The notes under the pieces are model-generated. The model was not told the origin of the DNA, did no database searches, and saw only the letters and a program-made list of their open reading frames with translations. The position numbers and the translations under genes are program-made. A DNA stretch of 20,934 nt from Lachnospiraceae bacterium (GTDB taxonomy: Bacteria; Bacillota; Clostridia; Lachnospirales; Lachnospiraceae): assembly GCA_019423745.1 (NCBI GenBank), contig JAHZAV010000036.1:1-20934 (forward strand). Direction: 5' to 3'. Shown here one piece after another: positions 7,406 through 14,185 of the stretch (its first letter is position 1; each line of letters opens with the position of its first letter).

Positions 7406-7677
7406 GTAGGCAAAAACTTTTTATTATCACCCTACCGGATCTCTGCAAAACACTCTTGTTCTGTCAAACAATTAAAACGAACATCTGATCCGATATCCCA
7501 GCCCAGGCGCGTCGGTATTCACGCCCTTTCCGGCAACCGATACTGTATCGGCCAATGACCGCCGGTATTGTAAGCAATATACTAGAAGCCACCTTGCAGA
7601 AATCACTGCCCTTGTTGGTGTTTCATGTATATTAAATAGCACAATCACTCCACACACACCCTGGTGTGTCATGCTAT
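7406..7677 (-). ncRNA. Candidate structured RNA between rpmJ and rpsM
   Basis: This stretch of about 370 nt has no credible gene but holds consecutive hairpins on the minus-strand RNA. Arms (plus-strand coordinates): 7636-7641 with 7672-7677 enclosing 7654-7659 with 7664-7669; 7565-7570 with 7575-7582; 7530-7534 with 7561-7565 enclosing 7537-7541 with 7547-7551; 7506-7512 with 7521-7525; 7436-7441 with 7487-7492 enclosing 7456-7460 with 7467-7471; and 7406-7410 with 7431-7435. Most arms are perfect. It matches no family I recognise. It could be a leader for rpsM-rpsK-rpsD, a processed small RNA, or an inserted element. Confidence 0.45.
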
Positions 7678-7725
7678 CAGCCGCCTAAATCAATGCACAA
7701 ACCGCTTCTCAGTTAACTGTATAGT

Positions 7726-7839
7726 TTAGCCCTGACGCTGTTTATGCTTCGGATTTTCGCAGATAATGCGAATACTTCCTTTTCTTTTGATAACTTTGCA
7801 TTTTTCGCAAATTGGTTTTACTGATGATCTAACCTTCAC
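7726..7839 (-). CDS. rpmJ: 50S ribosomal protein L36, zinc type
   Basis: A 37-residue L36, the smallest 50S protein, which binds 23S rRNA late in assembly. The sequence starts KVRSSVKPICEKCKVIKRKG, and Cys11, Cys14, Cys27 and His32 form the zinc ribbon of the C+ type. The start is GTG at 7839, placed 7 nt after AAAGGAGG. An in-frame ATG 18 nt earlier overlaps that ribosome-binding site and is rejected. It follows its own promoter and leader hairpin, so the alpha-operon genes below it can be made without read-through from the S10 promoter. Confidence 0.97.
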   Translation of the reverse strand: MKVRSSVKPICEKCKVIKRKGSIRIICENPKHKQRQG

Positions 7840-7861
7840 GTCAAATCCTCCTTTCATCCAT

Positions 7862-7923
7862 TGCCTGCTTGTTCCTGCACAAATCTTCCGGGTATTCCGT
7901 AACAAGGCATAGTAATACCCAGA
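7862..7923 (-). promoter_or_regulatory. Leader hairpin with possible pseudoknot before rpmJ
   Basis: About 7 nt from the predicted transcript start, minus-strand RNA forms a 10-bp stem (7914-7923 with 7887-7896, one G-U) with a 17-nt loop. The loop segment opposite AACAAGGCA (7901-7909) can pair with downstream sequence opposite TGCC (7862-7865) and CTTGTT (7868-7873). That would make a pseudoknot ending about 20 nt before the rpmJ ribosome-binding site. This resembles the layout of ribosomal protein autoregulatory leaders, but no known family is recognised. Confidence 0.5.
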
Positions 7924-7936
7924 AACGCGCTTATAT

Positions 7937-7966
7937 AGTATAGCACTTCGCCATAAACAAAGTCAA
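7937..7966 (-). promoter_or_regulatory. Internal promoter before rpmJ (extended -10)
   Basis: On the minus strand TTGACT (7961-7966) and TGCTATACT, with -10 hexamer TATACT at 7937-7942, are 18 bp apart. The TG one base before the hexamer is an extended -10 element. The site is in the non-coding gap after infA. It would drive rpmJ-rpsM-rpsK-rpsD-rpoA-rplQ. Confidence 0.8.
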
Positions 7967-7995
7967 TAGATTTCTTATTTAAAATCTCAAAAATA

Positions 7996-8214
7996 TTATT
8001 TATCTCTCCAAATAATTCTTCCCTTACTAAGGTCGTACGGAGACAGTTCCAACGTCACCTTGTCACCCGGAAGGATTTTAATAAAATTCATACGCAGCTT
8101 TCCACTGATATGGGCCAATACCTGATGTCCATTTTCAAGTTCCACCTGAAACATTGCATTCGGCAACTTCTCTACTACAGTTCCTTCGATTTCAATCACG
8201 TCAGCTTTTGACAT
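7996..8214 (-). CDS. infA: Translation initiation factor IF-1
   Basis: IF1 binds the 30S A site and works with IF2 and IF3 to select the initiator tRNA. The 72-residue sequence is a single OB-fold with the standard features: EIEGTVVEKLPNAMFQVELENGH, the LAHISGKLRMNFI segment and GDKVTLELSPYDLSKGRI at the end. AGGAGG is 11 nt before the ATG at 8214. It lies 5 nt downstream of the KOW-domain gene and is probably translated from the same message, with a promoter for the alpha part following it. Confidence 0.98.
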   Translation of the reverse strand: MSKADVIEIEGTVVEKLPNAMFQVELENGHQVLAHISGKLRMNFIKILPGDKVTLELSPYDLSKGRIIWRDK

Positions 8215-8219
8215 TTTCT

Positions 8220-8477
8220 TTATTCCTCCTGTTTTCCTTCTTTCACAAACTCTTTTATGATTCTCCGTATTCCGGCATCGTTAATTCCGGCAATATTGTA
8301 TTCTTTTTGAATCAGGCGGACATGCTTTTTTTTCTTTATTTTTGGCTTATCCAGTGTCTTGTTTTTCCCATTCACTAAATATATATATGAAGTTTCTTCT
8401 CGAACTATTACATATATTTGTTCTTTGTCATGTCCTGCCAATGATTGTGCAAGCATTCCCGCCTTAAATCTCTCCAT
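8220..8477 (-). CDS. KOW-domain RNA-binding protein (L14e/L6e/L27e-like)
   Basis: An 85-residue basic protein resembling the small KOW-domain proteins found between map and infA in many Firmicutes (COG2163-like; B. subtilis has a comparable gene). The KOW segment starts near residue 5 (KAGMLAQSLAGHDKEQIYVIV) and continues through YIYLVNGKNKTLDKP. A lysine cluster (KIKKKKHVRL) and a charged C-terminal helix follow. It probably binds rRNA or helps ribosome assembly, but no specific function is established to my knowledge. GGAG precedes the ATG at 8477 by 8 nt. It is close-packed, 17 nt from map and 5 nt from infA, which supports co-translation. Confidence 0.85.
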   Translation of the reverse strand: MERFKAGMLAQSLAGHDKEQIYVIVREETSYIYLVNGKNKTLDKPKIKKKKHVRLIQKEYNIAGINDAGIRRIIKEFVKEGKQEE

Positions 8478-8494
8478 CAGCCGCTCCCTTTACT

Positions 8495-9250
8495 TTATTC
8501 CGTCAATGTTAATATCTGCGGCTCACCATCTGTAATCAACACAGTATTTTCATAATGTGCCGATAAAGAATGATCCTCTGTCACAACTGTCCAATCATCA
8601 TCCAGCCAGTTAACTTTCCAAGTTCCGGCATTGATCATTGGCTCAATAGCAAGTGTCATACCTGCCTTAAGCAATACGCCTTTTCTTTTCTGTACATAGT
8701 TAGGTATTTCCGGAGCTTCATGTAAACTGGTTCCAATTCCATGTCCACATAAATCCCTTACAACTCCATACCCGAAGCTTTCCGCATATCTGCCTATCGC
8801 GGAAGATATATCAAATAGATGATTGCCTTCTTTTGCATACTTTATACCTTCAAAAAAGGATTGCTTAGTGACTTCAATAAGTTTTGCCGCATCTTTATTT
8901 ATTTCTCCAACCGCATGCGTTCTAGCAGCGTCAGAATGATATCCCTTATATATTACCCCGGCATCCAGGCTGACAATATCACCTTCCTGAATGATCCGGT
9001 GGGGGCTGGGAATCCCATGTACAACTTCATCATTTACCGATACGCAGATAGATGCCGGATACCCATTATAATTCAGAAAAGAAGGGACGCAGTCATAACT
9101 GCGTATCACTTCTTCTCCTAGTTTGTCAATATCAAGAGTGCTCATACCCGGATGCAGTGCTTTTGCAAGTTCATTATGAACAATTTCCAAAATTCTTCCT
9201 GCTTCTCTCATCAGCTCAATTTCTCTGGAAGACTTTATCGTAATTGACAT
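8495..9250 (-). CDS. map: Methionine aminopeptidase, type I
   Basis: Removes the initiator methionine from new proteins when the second residue is small. The 251-residue pita-bread fold carries all five metal ligands: Asp96, Asp107, His170, Glu203 and Glu234, each one less than in E. coli, plus substrate-contacting His79. It has no N-terminal zinc extension, so it is the short type Ia form. The ribosome-binding site AGGAGCG overlaps the end of adk, and the ATG at 9250 is 4 nt after the adk stop, suggesting translational coupling. The secY-adk-map-infA order is typical of Firmicutes. Confidence 0.98.
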   Translation of the reverse strand: MSITIKSSREIELMREAGRILEIVHNELAKALHPGMSTLDIDKLGEEVIRSYDCVPSFLNYNGYPASICVSVNDEVVHGIPSPHRIIQEGDIVSLDAGVIYKGYHSDAARTHAVGEINKDAAKLIEVTKQSFFEGIKYAKEGNHLFDISSAIGRYAESFGYGVVRDLCGHGIGTSLHEAPEIPNYVQKRKGVLLKAGMTLAIEPMINAGTWKVNWLDDDWTVVTEDHSLSAHYENTVLITDGEPQILTLTE

Positions 9251-9254
9251 ATAC

Positions 9255-9899
9255 TTACGCTCCTAAAATATTTACAATTGACTGGAACACATCTTCAATA
9301 TCAACGGTTCCATCTACAGCTCTTAAAATTCCGGCTTCTGTATAGTAATCAATCAATGGCTGTGTCTGCTCATGATAAACATTCAATCTCTTCTGCACTG
9401 TCTCCGGCTTATCATCATCTCTGAGAATCAATTCTCCACCACAGGTATCACAAATTCCTTCTTTTTTAGTTGGTGCATATACAACATGATATGTAGCTCC
9501 GCACCCTACACAAGCTCTTCTGCCTGACATACGACGTACAATGTTCTCATCCGGCACATCAACATCAATAGCATAATCTACTTTCTGGCCCATAGCAGCC
9601 AGTGCCTTTGTAAGTGCTTCTGCCTGTGGAATTGTTCTCGGAAATCCATCCAGAACATATCCATTTTCACAGTCATTTTGATTTACTCTGTCCACAACTA
9701 GATCTACAACTAACTCATCTGGCACAAGCAGACCCTGATCCATGTAAGTTTTTGCTTTTTTCCCAAGTTCTGTACCATTTTTGATATTAGCACGGAAAAT
9801 ATCTCCTGTGGAAATATGAGGGATATTATATTTAGCAGCAATTTTCTTTGCCTGTGTTCCTTTTCCGGCTCCAGGCGCACCTAACATAATAATCTTCAT
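9255..9899 (-). CDS. adk: Adenylate kinase, zinc-lid form
   Basis: Interconverts ATP + AMP and 2 ADP, setting the adenylate energy charge. The 214-residue enzyme has the P-loop GAPGAGKGT (residues 8-16), the AMP-binding GFPRT (85-89) and a long LID domain. Cys130, Cys133, Cys150 and Cys153 make a structural zinc site common in Gram-positive bacteria and absent from E. coli. AGGAGG is 10 nt before the ATG at 9899. It lies between secY and map. Two hairpins in the preceding 140-nt gap may tune its expression. Confidence 0.98.
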   Translation of the reverse strand: MKIIMLGAPGAGKGTQAKKIAAKYNIPHISTGDIFRANIKNGTELGKKAKTYMDQGLLVPDELVVDLVVDRVNQNDCENGYVLDGFPRTIPQAEALTKALAAMGQKVDYAIDVDVPDENIVRRMSGRRACVGCGATYHVVYAPTKKEGICDTCGGELILRDDDKPETVQKRLNVYHEQTQPLIDYYTEAGILRAVDGTVDIEDVFQSIVNILGA

Positions 9900-9927
9900 A
9901 GGTTAATCTTCCTCCTTATAGCATTTT

Positions 9928-10009
9928 AACCCGCGAAATAAATATCTTCCGCGAGTTTAAAAAGCATTATGCCCTAGCGGATTCAACTGAAATGTCAGTA
10001 CCATTTCAG
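9928..10009 (-). other. Two hairpins in the secY-adk gap
   Basis: A perfect 8-bp hairpin (CTGAAATG 9987-9994 with CATTTCAG 10002-10009, 7-nt loop) is followed by a second 8-bp stem with one wobble (9950-9957 with 9928-9935) just before the adk ribosome-binding site. Neither has a T-run, so these are not intrinsic terminators. Roles in mRNA processing or attenuation are possible. Confidence 0.5.
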
Positions 10010-10039
10010 CCAAATCGCCAAAGGCCCCCTTTAGGGTAT

Positions 10040-11356
10040 CTAGTTATTTAAAAATCCCTTATAATTACGGACCATCATCTGTGATTCAATCTGTTTGATT
10101 GTCTCCAGAACCACACTGACAATAATGATCAGTGATGTACCACCAAATGATACATTTGCTCCTAACCATCCATTAAAAATAATTGGAACAACCTGTACAA
10201 TAATCAATCCACATGCACCTACAAAAATAATATAATTCAATATTTTTGTCAGATATTCAACAGTTGGTTTACCTGGACGTATACCCGGAATAAAACCACC
10301 GCTTTTTTTCATATTGTTGGCAATTTCCATTGGATTAAATGTAATGGATGTATAAAAATAAGCAAAAAATACAGTCAGTAAAATATAAACAAGCAGTCCC
10401 CATGTATATTTGATATTCTGGGGATTACACCAGTTTGCCTGGTTCAACCCTCTTAGAATTTCGCTTCCAATGCCATTTCCATTTCCTTTTCCCAGGAAAG
10501 ATGCAATCAAAATTGGTGTCTGCATCAATGATGAAGAAAAGATGATCGGAATAACACCTGCCGTGTTTACTTTCATTGGGATATAAGTGGACTGTCCTCC
10601 GAATGTTCTTCTTCCCTGAACTTTCTGTGAATACTGTACTGCAATTCTTCTCTGTCCATCCTGCAGGAAAATGACAAAGACAACAAGCGCTACAATAATA
10701 GCAACAATGATCAGGGCTGCTAACCCGGCTGATGCAAGGCTTTTCCCTTTAACAAACTGCTCAAATAATGTGTACATATCATTTGGAATACGAGAAATAA
10801 TATTAATGACAAGTACAATGGAAATACCATTTCCAACGCCCTTCTCCGTAATTCTCTCACCAATCCACATAAGGAAAGCACTTCCTGCCGTCAAAGTAAG
10901 CACTACAATTGCGGCATTAACAAAATTAAATTCCACCAGAAGTCCCTGGCGTCCAAATCCTACCGCCATTGCAGTAGACTGAAGCAAAGAAAGTCCAATG
11001 GTAAGATAACGCGTAATTGCTGCAATCTTTTTACGCCCATCTTCTCCATCCTTGTGCATTTCTTCCAACTTTGGAATTGCAATTGTCAGAAGCTGCATGA
11101 TGATCGAAGATGTGATATACGGTGTAATGCTGAGAGCAAAAACGGACATCTGCTCAAATGAGCCACCGGTGATAGCATTAAAGAAATTAAATGCCTCACC
11201 AGTGTTCTGTGCGAAAAAGTCTTTTATAAAGTCGGGATCTACGCCAGGTGTCGGCAGTTCAGATCCGATTCTGATTACAATCAGCATCATAAATGTATAC
11301 AGGATCTTCCTGCGAATATCATCTATCTGAAATGCCCGTCGCACTGTTTTAAACAT
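10040..11356 (-). CDS. secY: Protein translocase subunit SecY
   Basis: The channel subunit of the SecYEG translocon in the cytoplasmic membrane. The 438-residue protein shows the expected ten-helix pattern. It starts RRKILYTFMMLIVIRIGSELPTPGVD (helix 1), then has the plug-region sequence around residues 40-75, the cytoplasmic loop with QRRIAVQYSQKVQGRR (about 236-252) that binds SecA and ribosomes, and the G-I-R-P-G-KPT segment before the last helices. Its ATG at 11356 overlaps the rplO stop in a TAATG arrangement, with GAGGTGAT inside rplO, so it is probably translationally coupled to L15. Length is typical. Confidence 0.98.
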   Translation of the reverse strand: MFKTVRRAFQIDDIRRKILYTFMMLIVIRIGSELPTPGVDPDFIKDFFAQNTGEAFNFFNAITGGSFEQMSVFALSITPYITSSIIMQLLTIAIPKLEEMHKDGEDGRKKIAAITRYLTIGLSLLQSTAMAVGFGRQGLLVEFNFVNAAIVVLTLTAGSAFLMWIGERITEKGVGNGISIVLVINIISRIPNDMYTLFEQFVKGKSLASAGLAALIIVAIIVALVVFVIFLQDGQRRIAVQYSQKVQGRRTFGGQSTYIPMKVNTAGVIPIIFSSSLMQTPILIASFLGKGNGNGIGSEILRGLNQANWCNPQNIKYTWGLLVYILLTVFFAYFYTSITFNPMEIANNMKKSGGFIPGIRPGKPTVEYLTKILNYIIFVGACGLIIVQVVPIIFNGWLGANVSFGGTSLIIIVSVVLETIKQIESQMMVRNYKGFLNN

Positions 11357-11796
11357 TAGATCACCTCTGCTTTTCCACCAAGAGCCTCAATCTTAGCTGC
11401 AGCGCCTGCGCTGAAAGCGTTAGCCTGCACTGTAAGTTTCTTAGTTAATTCTCCATTTCCAAGAATTTTCACACCGTCTCTTGCATTCTTAACGATGCCT
11501 GCCTCTTTCAGTGTTTCTACAGAAACAACAGCGTCATTGTCAAATACTTCCAGAGCACTCACATTAATTCCAACGATAGTCTTTGTATTTCTGTTAGTGA
11601 ACCCTCTCTTTGGTATTCTTCTATATAATGGCATCTGTCCGCCTTCAAATCCCGGTCTTGTGCCGCCTGAACGAGCTTTCTGTCCTTTGTGTCCCTTTCC
11701 GGCAGTCTTACCATTTCCAGAACCATGTCCACGTCCTCTTCTGAAATTATCGCTCTGTTTAGCTCCGTCAGCTGGTCTTAAGTTTGATAAGTCCAT
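11356..11796 (-). CDS. rplO: 50S ribosomal protein L15
   Basis: A late-assembly 50S protein with a long extension into 23S rRNA. The 146-residue sequence has the glycine/arginine-rich N-terminal arm (LRPADGAKQSDNFRRGRG, then GKTAGKGHKGQKARSGG) and a globular C-terminal part ending GGKAEVI. AGGAGG is 8 nt before the ATG at 11796. Its stop codon shares one base with the secY start. It follows rpmD by about 30 nt in normal spc-operon order. Confidence 0.98.
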   Translation of the reverse strand: MDLSNLRPADGAKQSDNFRRGRGHGSGNGKTAGKGHKGQKARSGGTRPGFEGGQMPLYRRIPKRGFTNRNTKTIVGINVSALEVFDNDAVVSVETLKEAGIVKNARDGVKILGNGELTKKLTVQANAFSAGAAAKIEALGGKAEVI

Positions 11797-11825
11797 TGTG
11801 ACACCTCCTTACTCTATAGTCTAAA

Positions 11826-12005
11826 TTAAACTTCCTCTACTTTTACTAAATGCTGTACCTGTTTTACCATACCTCTTGTTGCTGCATTATCCGGCAAAAC
11901 AACAGTCTTATTTACTTTTTTAAGCCCTAAAGCTTCAACTGTCTTTTTATGCTTCGGTACGGCACCGATTGTAGATTTTACTAATGTGATTTTTAAATCT
12001 GCCAT
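11826..12005 (-). CDS. rpmD: 50S ribosomal protein L30
   Basis: L30, a small ferredoxin-like-fold protein of the 50S subunit. It has 59 residues starting MADLKITLVKSTIGAVPKH, with the family motif TVEALGLKKVNKTVV and the end GMVKQVQHLVKVEEV. The start at 12005 is 9 nt after GGAGG. An in-frame ATG at 12011 is only 3 nt from the ribosome-binding site and is unlikely to be used. It follows rpsE closely. Confidence 0.97.
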   Translation of the reverse strand: MADLKITLVKSTIGAVPKHKKTVEALGLKKVNKTVVLPDNAATRGMVKQVQHLVKVEEV

Positions 12006-12019
12006 TTTCATCTACCTCC

Positions 12020-12529
12020 TTAGCCTACGATCTCTTCGATGGATTTTCCACGAAGCTTAGCTACTTGTTCCGGAGTTTTTACTTCTTTTAATCCTTCAAT
12101 CGTAGCAAGCACTACATTCTGCTTATTGTTGGAACCAAGAGATTTTGTACGGATATTTCTAATACCTGCCATCTCAATAACAGCACGCGCCGGACCTCCG
12201 GCAATAACTCCAGTACCTTCCGGTGCTGTCTTAAGAAGTACAGATGCACTTCCGAATTTTCCAATCTGATCATGTGTAATACTTCCATGATCATCCAATG
12301 CAACTGAAATCAGGTTCTTTGCTGCATCTTCTTTTCCTTTACGGATTGCTTCCGGGATTTCAGTAGCCTTTCCTAATCCTGCTCCAACATGGCCGTTTCC
12401 ATCACCTACAACTACTAAAGCTGTGAATTTGAAGTTACGACCACCTTTAACAACTTTGGTAACACGTTTAATTGCTACCACTTTTTCTGCTAATTCAAAC
12501 TGACTAGCATCAATGCGTTCCTGTCTCAT
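12020..12529 (-). CDS. rpsE: 30S ribosomal protein S5
   Basis: S5 lies at the mRNA entry tunnel and affects decoding accuracy and spectinomycin response. The 169-residue protein has the double-stranded-RNA-binding-like N-terminal domain (VVAIKRVTKVVKGGRNFKF, then VVGDGNGHVGAGLGKA) and the C-terminal domain with GGPARAVIEMAG and SLGSNNKQNVV. Residues in the VKGGRNF loop, where spectinomycin-resistance changes occur in other species, look wild type. GGGAG lies 8 nt before the ATG at 12529. Confidence 0.98.
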   Translation of the reverse strand: MRQERIDASQFELAEKVVAIKRVTKVVKGGRNFKFTALVVVGDGNGHVGAGLGKATEIPEAIRKGKEDAAKNLISVALDDHGSITHDQIGKFGSASVLLKTAPEGTGVIAGGPARAVIEMAGIRNIRTKSLGSNNKQNVVLATIEGLKEVKTPEQVAKLRGKSIEEIVG

Positions 12530-12544
12530 CTGTGTTCTCCCTTC

Positions 12545-12913
12545 CTAAAATTCCAGTCCAGCTTCACGAGCTGCATCTGCCAATGCCTGAACTTTACCAT
12601 GGTAAATGAAGCCGCCTCTGTCAAATACAACTTCCTTGATACCTTTTTCAAGTGCTTTCTCTGCAATTACTTTTCCAAGATATGCAGCAGCATCAACGTT
12701 GTTTGTCTTTTCCAGGTTTGCTTTCACATCTTTCTGAAGAGTGGAAGCTGCAACCAGAGTGTTCCCAACTGTATCGTCAATAATCTGTGCATACATATGA
12801 TTATTACTTCTGAATACGGCTAAACGTGGGCATTCAGGTGTACCGCTGAAACGGTTACGGATTTTTCTGTGTTTTTTAACACGTACTTCTGTTCTTGATT
12901 TCTTGCTAACCAT
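12545..12913 (-). CDS. rplR: 50S ribosomal protein L18
   Basis: L18 binds 5S rRNA and, with L5, attaches it to the central protuberance. The 122-residue product starts MVSKKSRTEVRVKKHRKIRNRF, followed by GTPECPRLAVFRSNNHMYAQIIDD and the conserved tail FDRGGFIYHGKVQALADAAREAGLEF-type ending. I place the start at the ATG at 12913, 9 nt after GGAG. A GTG two codons upstream would crowd the ribosome-binding site. It is between rplF and rpsE as expected. Confidence 0.97.
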   Translation of the reverse strand: MVSKKSRTEVRVKKHRKIRNRFSGTPECPRLAVFRSNNHMYAQIIDDTVGNTLVAASTLQKDVKANLEKTNNVDAAAYLGKVIAEKALEKGIKEVVFDRGGFIYHGKVQALADAAREAGLEF

Positions 12914-12930
12914 TTTCACACTCTCCTTAT

Positions 12931-13473
12931 TTATTTCTTACCAGTTTTACCAACTTTACGTCTGATAACTTCATCAGCATACTTGATACCTTTGCCCTTA
13001 TATGGCTCCGGTCTTCTCTTATCTCTGATCTCAGCTGCATACTGGCCAACTTTTTCTTTATCAATTCCCTGAACTGTGATTTTGTTCTGTCCTTCCAGAA
13101 CTGTCTCAACACCTTCAGGATCAATCATTTCTACCGGATGAGAGTATCCTAAGCTTAAAGTTAACTTATTTCCGGATTTTGCTGCTCTGTAACCAACACC
13201 GTTGACTTCCAGAACTTTCTTGTAACCTTCTGTTACACCAACAACCATATTGTTGATCAATGTTCTTGTAAGACCATGGAGAGATTTCATTCTCTTAAGA
13301 TCATTCGGTCTTGTTACGATGATCTGATCTCCCTCCTGTTTGATTTCCATTTCTACCGGAAGCTCTTTCTCAAGAGTTCCTTTTGGACCTTTTACAGTCA
13401 CTTTGTTGTTCTCTGCAATTTCAACAGTAACACCTGCTGGAACTGTAATTGGCAGTCTTCCTATACGTGACAT
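12931..13473 (-). CDS. rplF: 50S ribosomal protein L6
   Basis: L6 lies near the sarcin-ricin loop and elongation-factor binding region of the 50S subunit. The 180-residue sequence has two tandem L6 domains. It starts MSRIGRLPITVPAGV, with VKGPKGTLEKELP in the first domain, and ends with the signature KRRPEPYKGKGIKYADE in the second. GGAGG is 7 nt before the ATG at 13473. A 98-nt gap with a hairpin separates it from rpsH. Confidence 0.98.
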   Translation of the reverse strand: MSRIGRLPITVPAGVTVEIAENNKVTVKGPKGTLEKELPVEMEIKQEGDQIIVTRPNDLKRMKSLHGLTRTLINNMVVGVTEGYKKVLEVNGVGYRAAKSGNKLTLSLGYSHPVEMIDPEGVETVLEGQNKITVQGIDKEKVGQYAAEIRDKRRPEPYKGKGIKYADEVIRRKVGKTGKK

Positions 13474-13501
13474 ACCATATCCTCCTTAACTTAAATTTTC
13501 G

Positions 13502-13520
13502 GAATGAGCCATACTCATTC
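13502..13520 (-). other. Hairpin in the rpsH-rplF gap
   Basis: GAATGAG (13502-13508) and CTCATTC (13514-13520) form a perfect 7-bp stem with a 5-nt loop, about 28 nt before the rplF start. A smaller GCC-GTAA-GGC hairpin precedes it. There is no T-run, so it is not a terminator. Confidence 0.5.
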
Positions 13521-13571
13521 TGTTTTCAGTTGCTGCGCCTTACGGCTTGCTTTTATCTGGTTGTGCTCAGA

Positions 13572-13973
13572 CTACCAAACAAAAGCTAATACTTCTCCGC
13601 CTACGCCGAGTTTTCTTGCTTCTTTATCTGTGATCACTCCCTGGTTTGTAGAGATGATCGCTGTTCCAAGTCCTCCCAGAACTTTAGGAAGCTCTTCGCT
13701 GCTTGCGTATACACGAAGACCTGGTTTAGAAATTCTTTTCAGACCTGAAATTACTTTTTCATTCTTGTCTGCACCATATTTCAGTGTTACACGGATTGTT
13801 TTAAATGCTCCGTCTTCTACAATATCATATTTTGTGATATATCCTTCATTCACCAGAATGTCAGCAATAGCAATTTTCATCTTTGATGCAGGAATATCTA
13901 CTGTATCATGTTTAGCAGTATTTGCATTACGGATTCTTGTAAGCATATCTGCAATTGGATCACTCATTGTCAT
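13572..13973 (-). CDS. rpsH: 30S ribosomal protein S8
   Basis: S8 binds the central domain of 16S rRNA. In E. coli it is the repressor of the spc operon, acting at the rplE start. The 133-residue protein starts MTMSDPIADMLTRIRNA and has the C-terminal signature STNQGVITDKEARKLGVGGEVLAFVW-type ending, with the VYASSEELPKVLGGLG segment before it. GGAGG lies 9 nt before the ATG at 13973. The following ATG, two codons in, is possible but less well spaced. Length is normal. Confidence 0.98.
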   Translation of the reverse strand: MTMSDPIADMLTRIRNANTAKHDTVDIPASKMKIAIADILVNEGYITKYDIVEDGAFKTIRVTLKYGADKNEKVISGLKRISKPGLRVYASSEELPKVLGGLGTAIISTNQGVITDKEARKLGVGGEVLAFVW

Positions 13974-13988
13974 GGATTGCTTCCTCCT

Positions 13989-14174
13989 TTACCAACTTGC
14001 CTTCTTCACACCTGGGATCTGTCCTTTGTATGCCAGTTCGCGGAAGCAAACACGGCAGATACCATATTTTCTCAAATATGCATGCGGACGACCGCAGATT
14101 CTGCAGCGGCTGTATTCTCTTGTGGAAAATTTCTGCTTGCGCTGCTGTTTAATTTTCATTGCTGTCTTAGCCAT
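13989..14174 (-). CDS. rpsN: 30S ribosomal protein S14, zinc type Z
   Basis: S14 of the 30S head. This is the short 61-residue zinc-binding form (rpsN/rpsZ type) with Cys24, Cys27, Cys40 and Cys43 in CRICGRP and CRVCFRE, ending in KKASW. Gram-positive bacteria commonly carry this type in the spc operon and may have a zinc-free paralogue elsewhere, induced by zinc limitation. Only the zinc form is in the window. It is positioned between rplE and rpsH, with GGAGG before the ATG at 14174. Confidence 0.98.
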   Translation of the reverse strand: MAKTAMKIKQQRKQKFSTREYSRCRICGRPHAYLRKYGICRVCFRELAYKGQIPGVKKASW

Positions 14175-14185
14175 AATTTACCTCC

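Noticed and set aside
7353..7448. Upstream extension of rpsM
   Set aside because: Family sequence begins at MARIAGV with a good ribosome-binding site; the upstream 32 codons match nothing and overlap hairpin arms.
7472..7672. 66-codon minus-strand frame in the rpmJ-rpsM gap
   Set aside because: No Shine-Dalgarno sequence of the strength seen in all neighbours, no recognisable domain, and it coincides with hairpin arms. Better explained as structured RNA; ribosome profiling would settle it.
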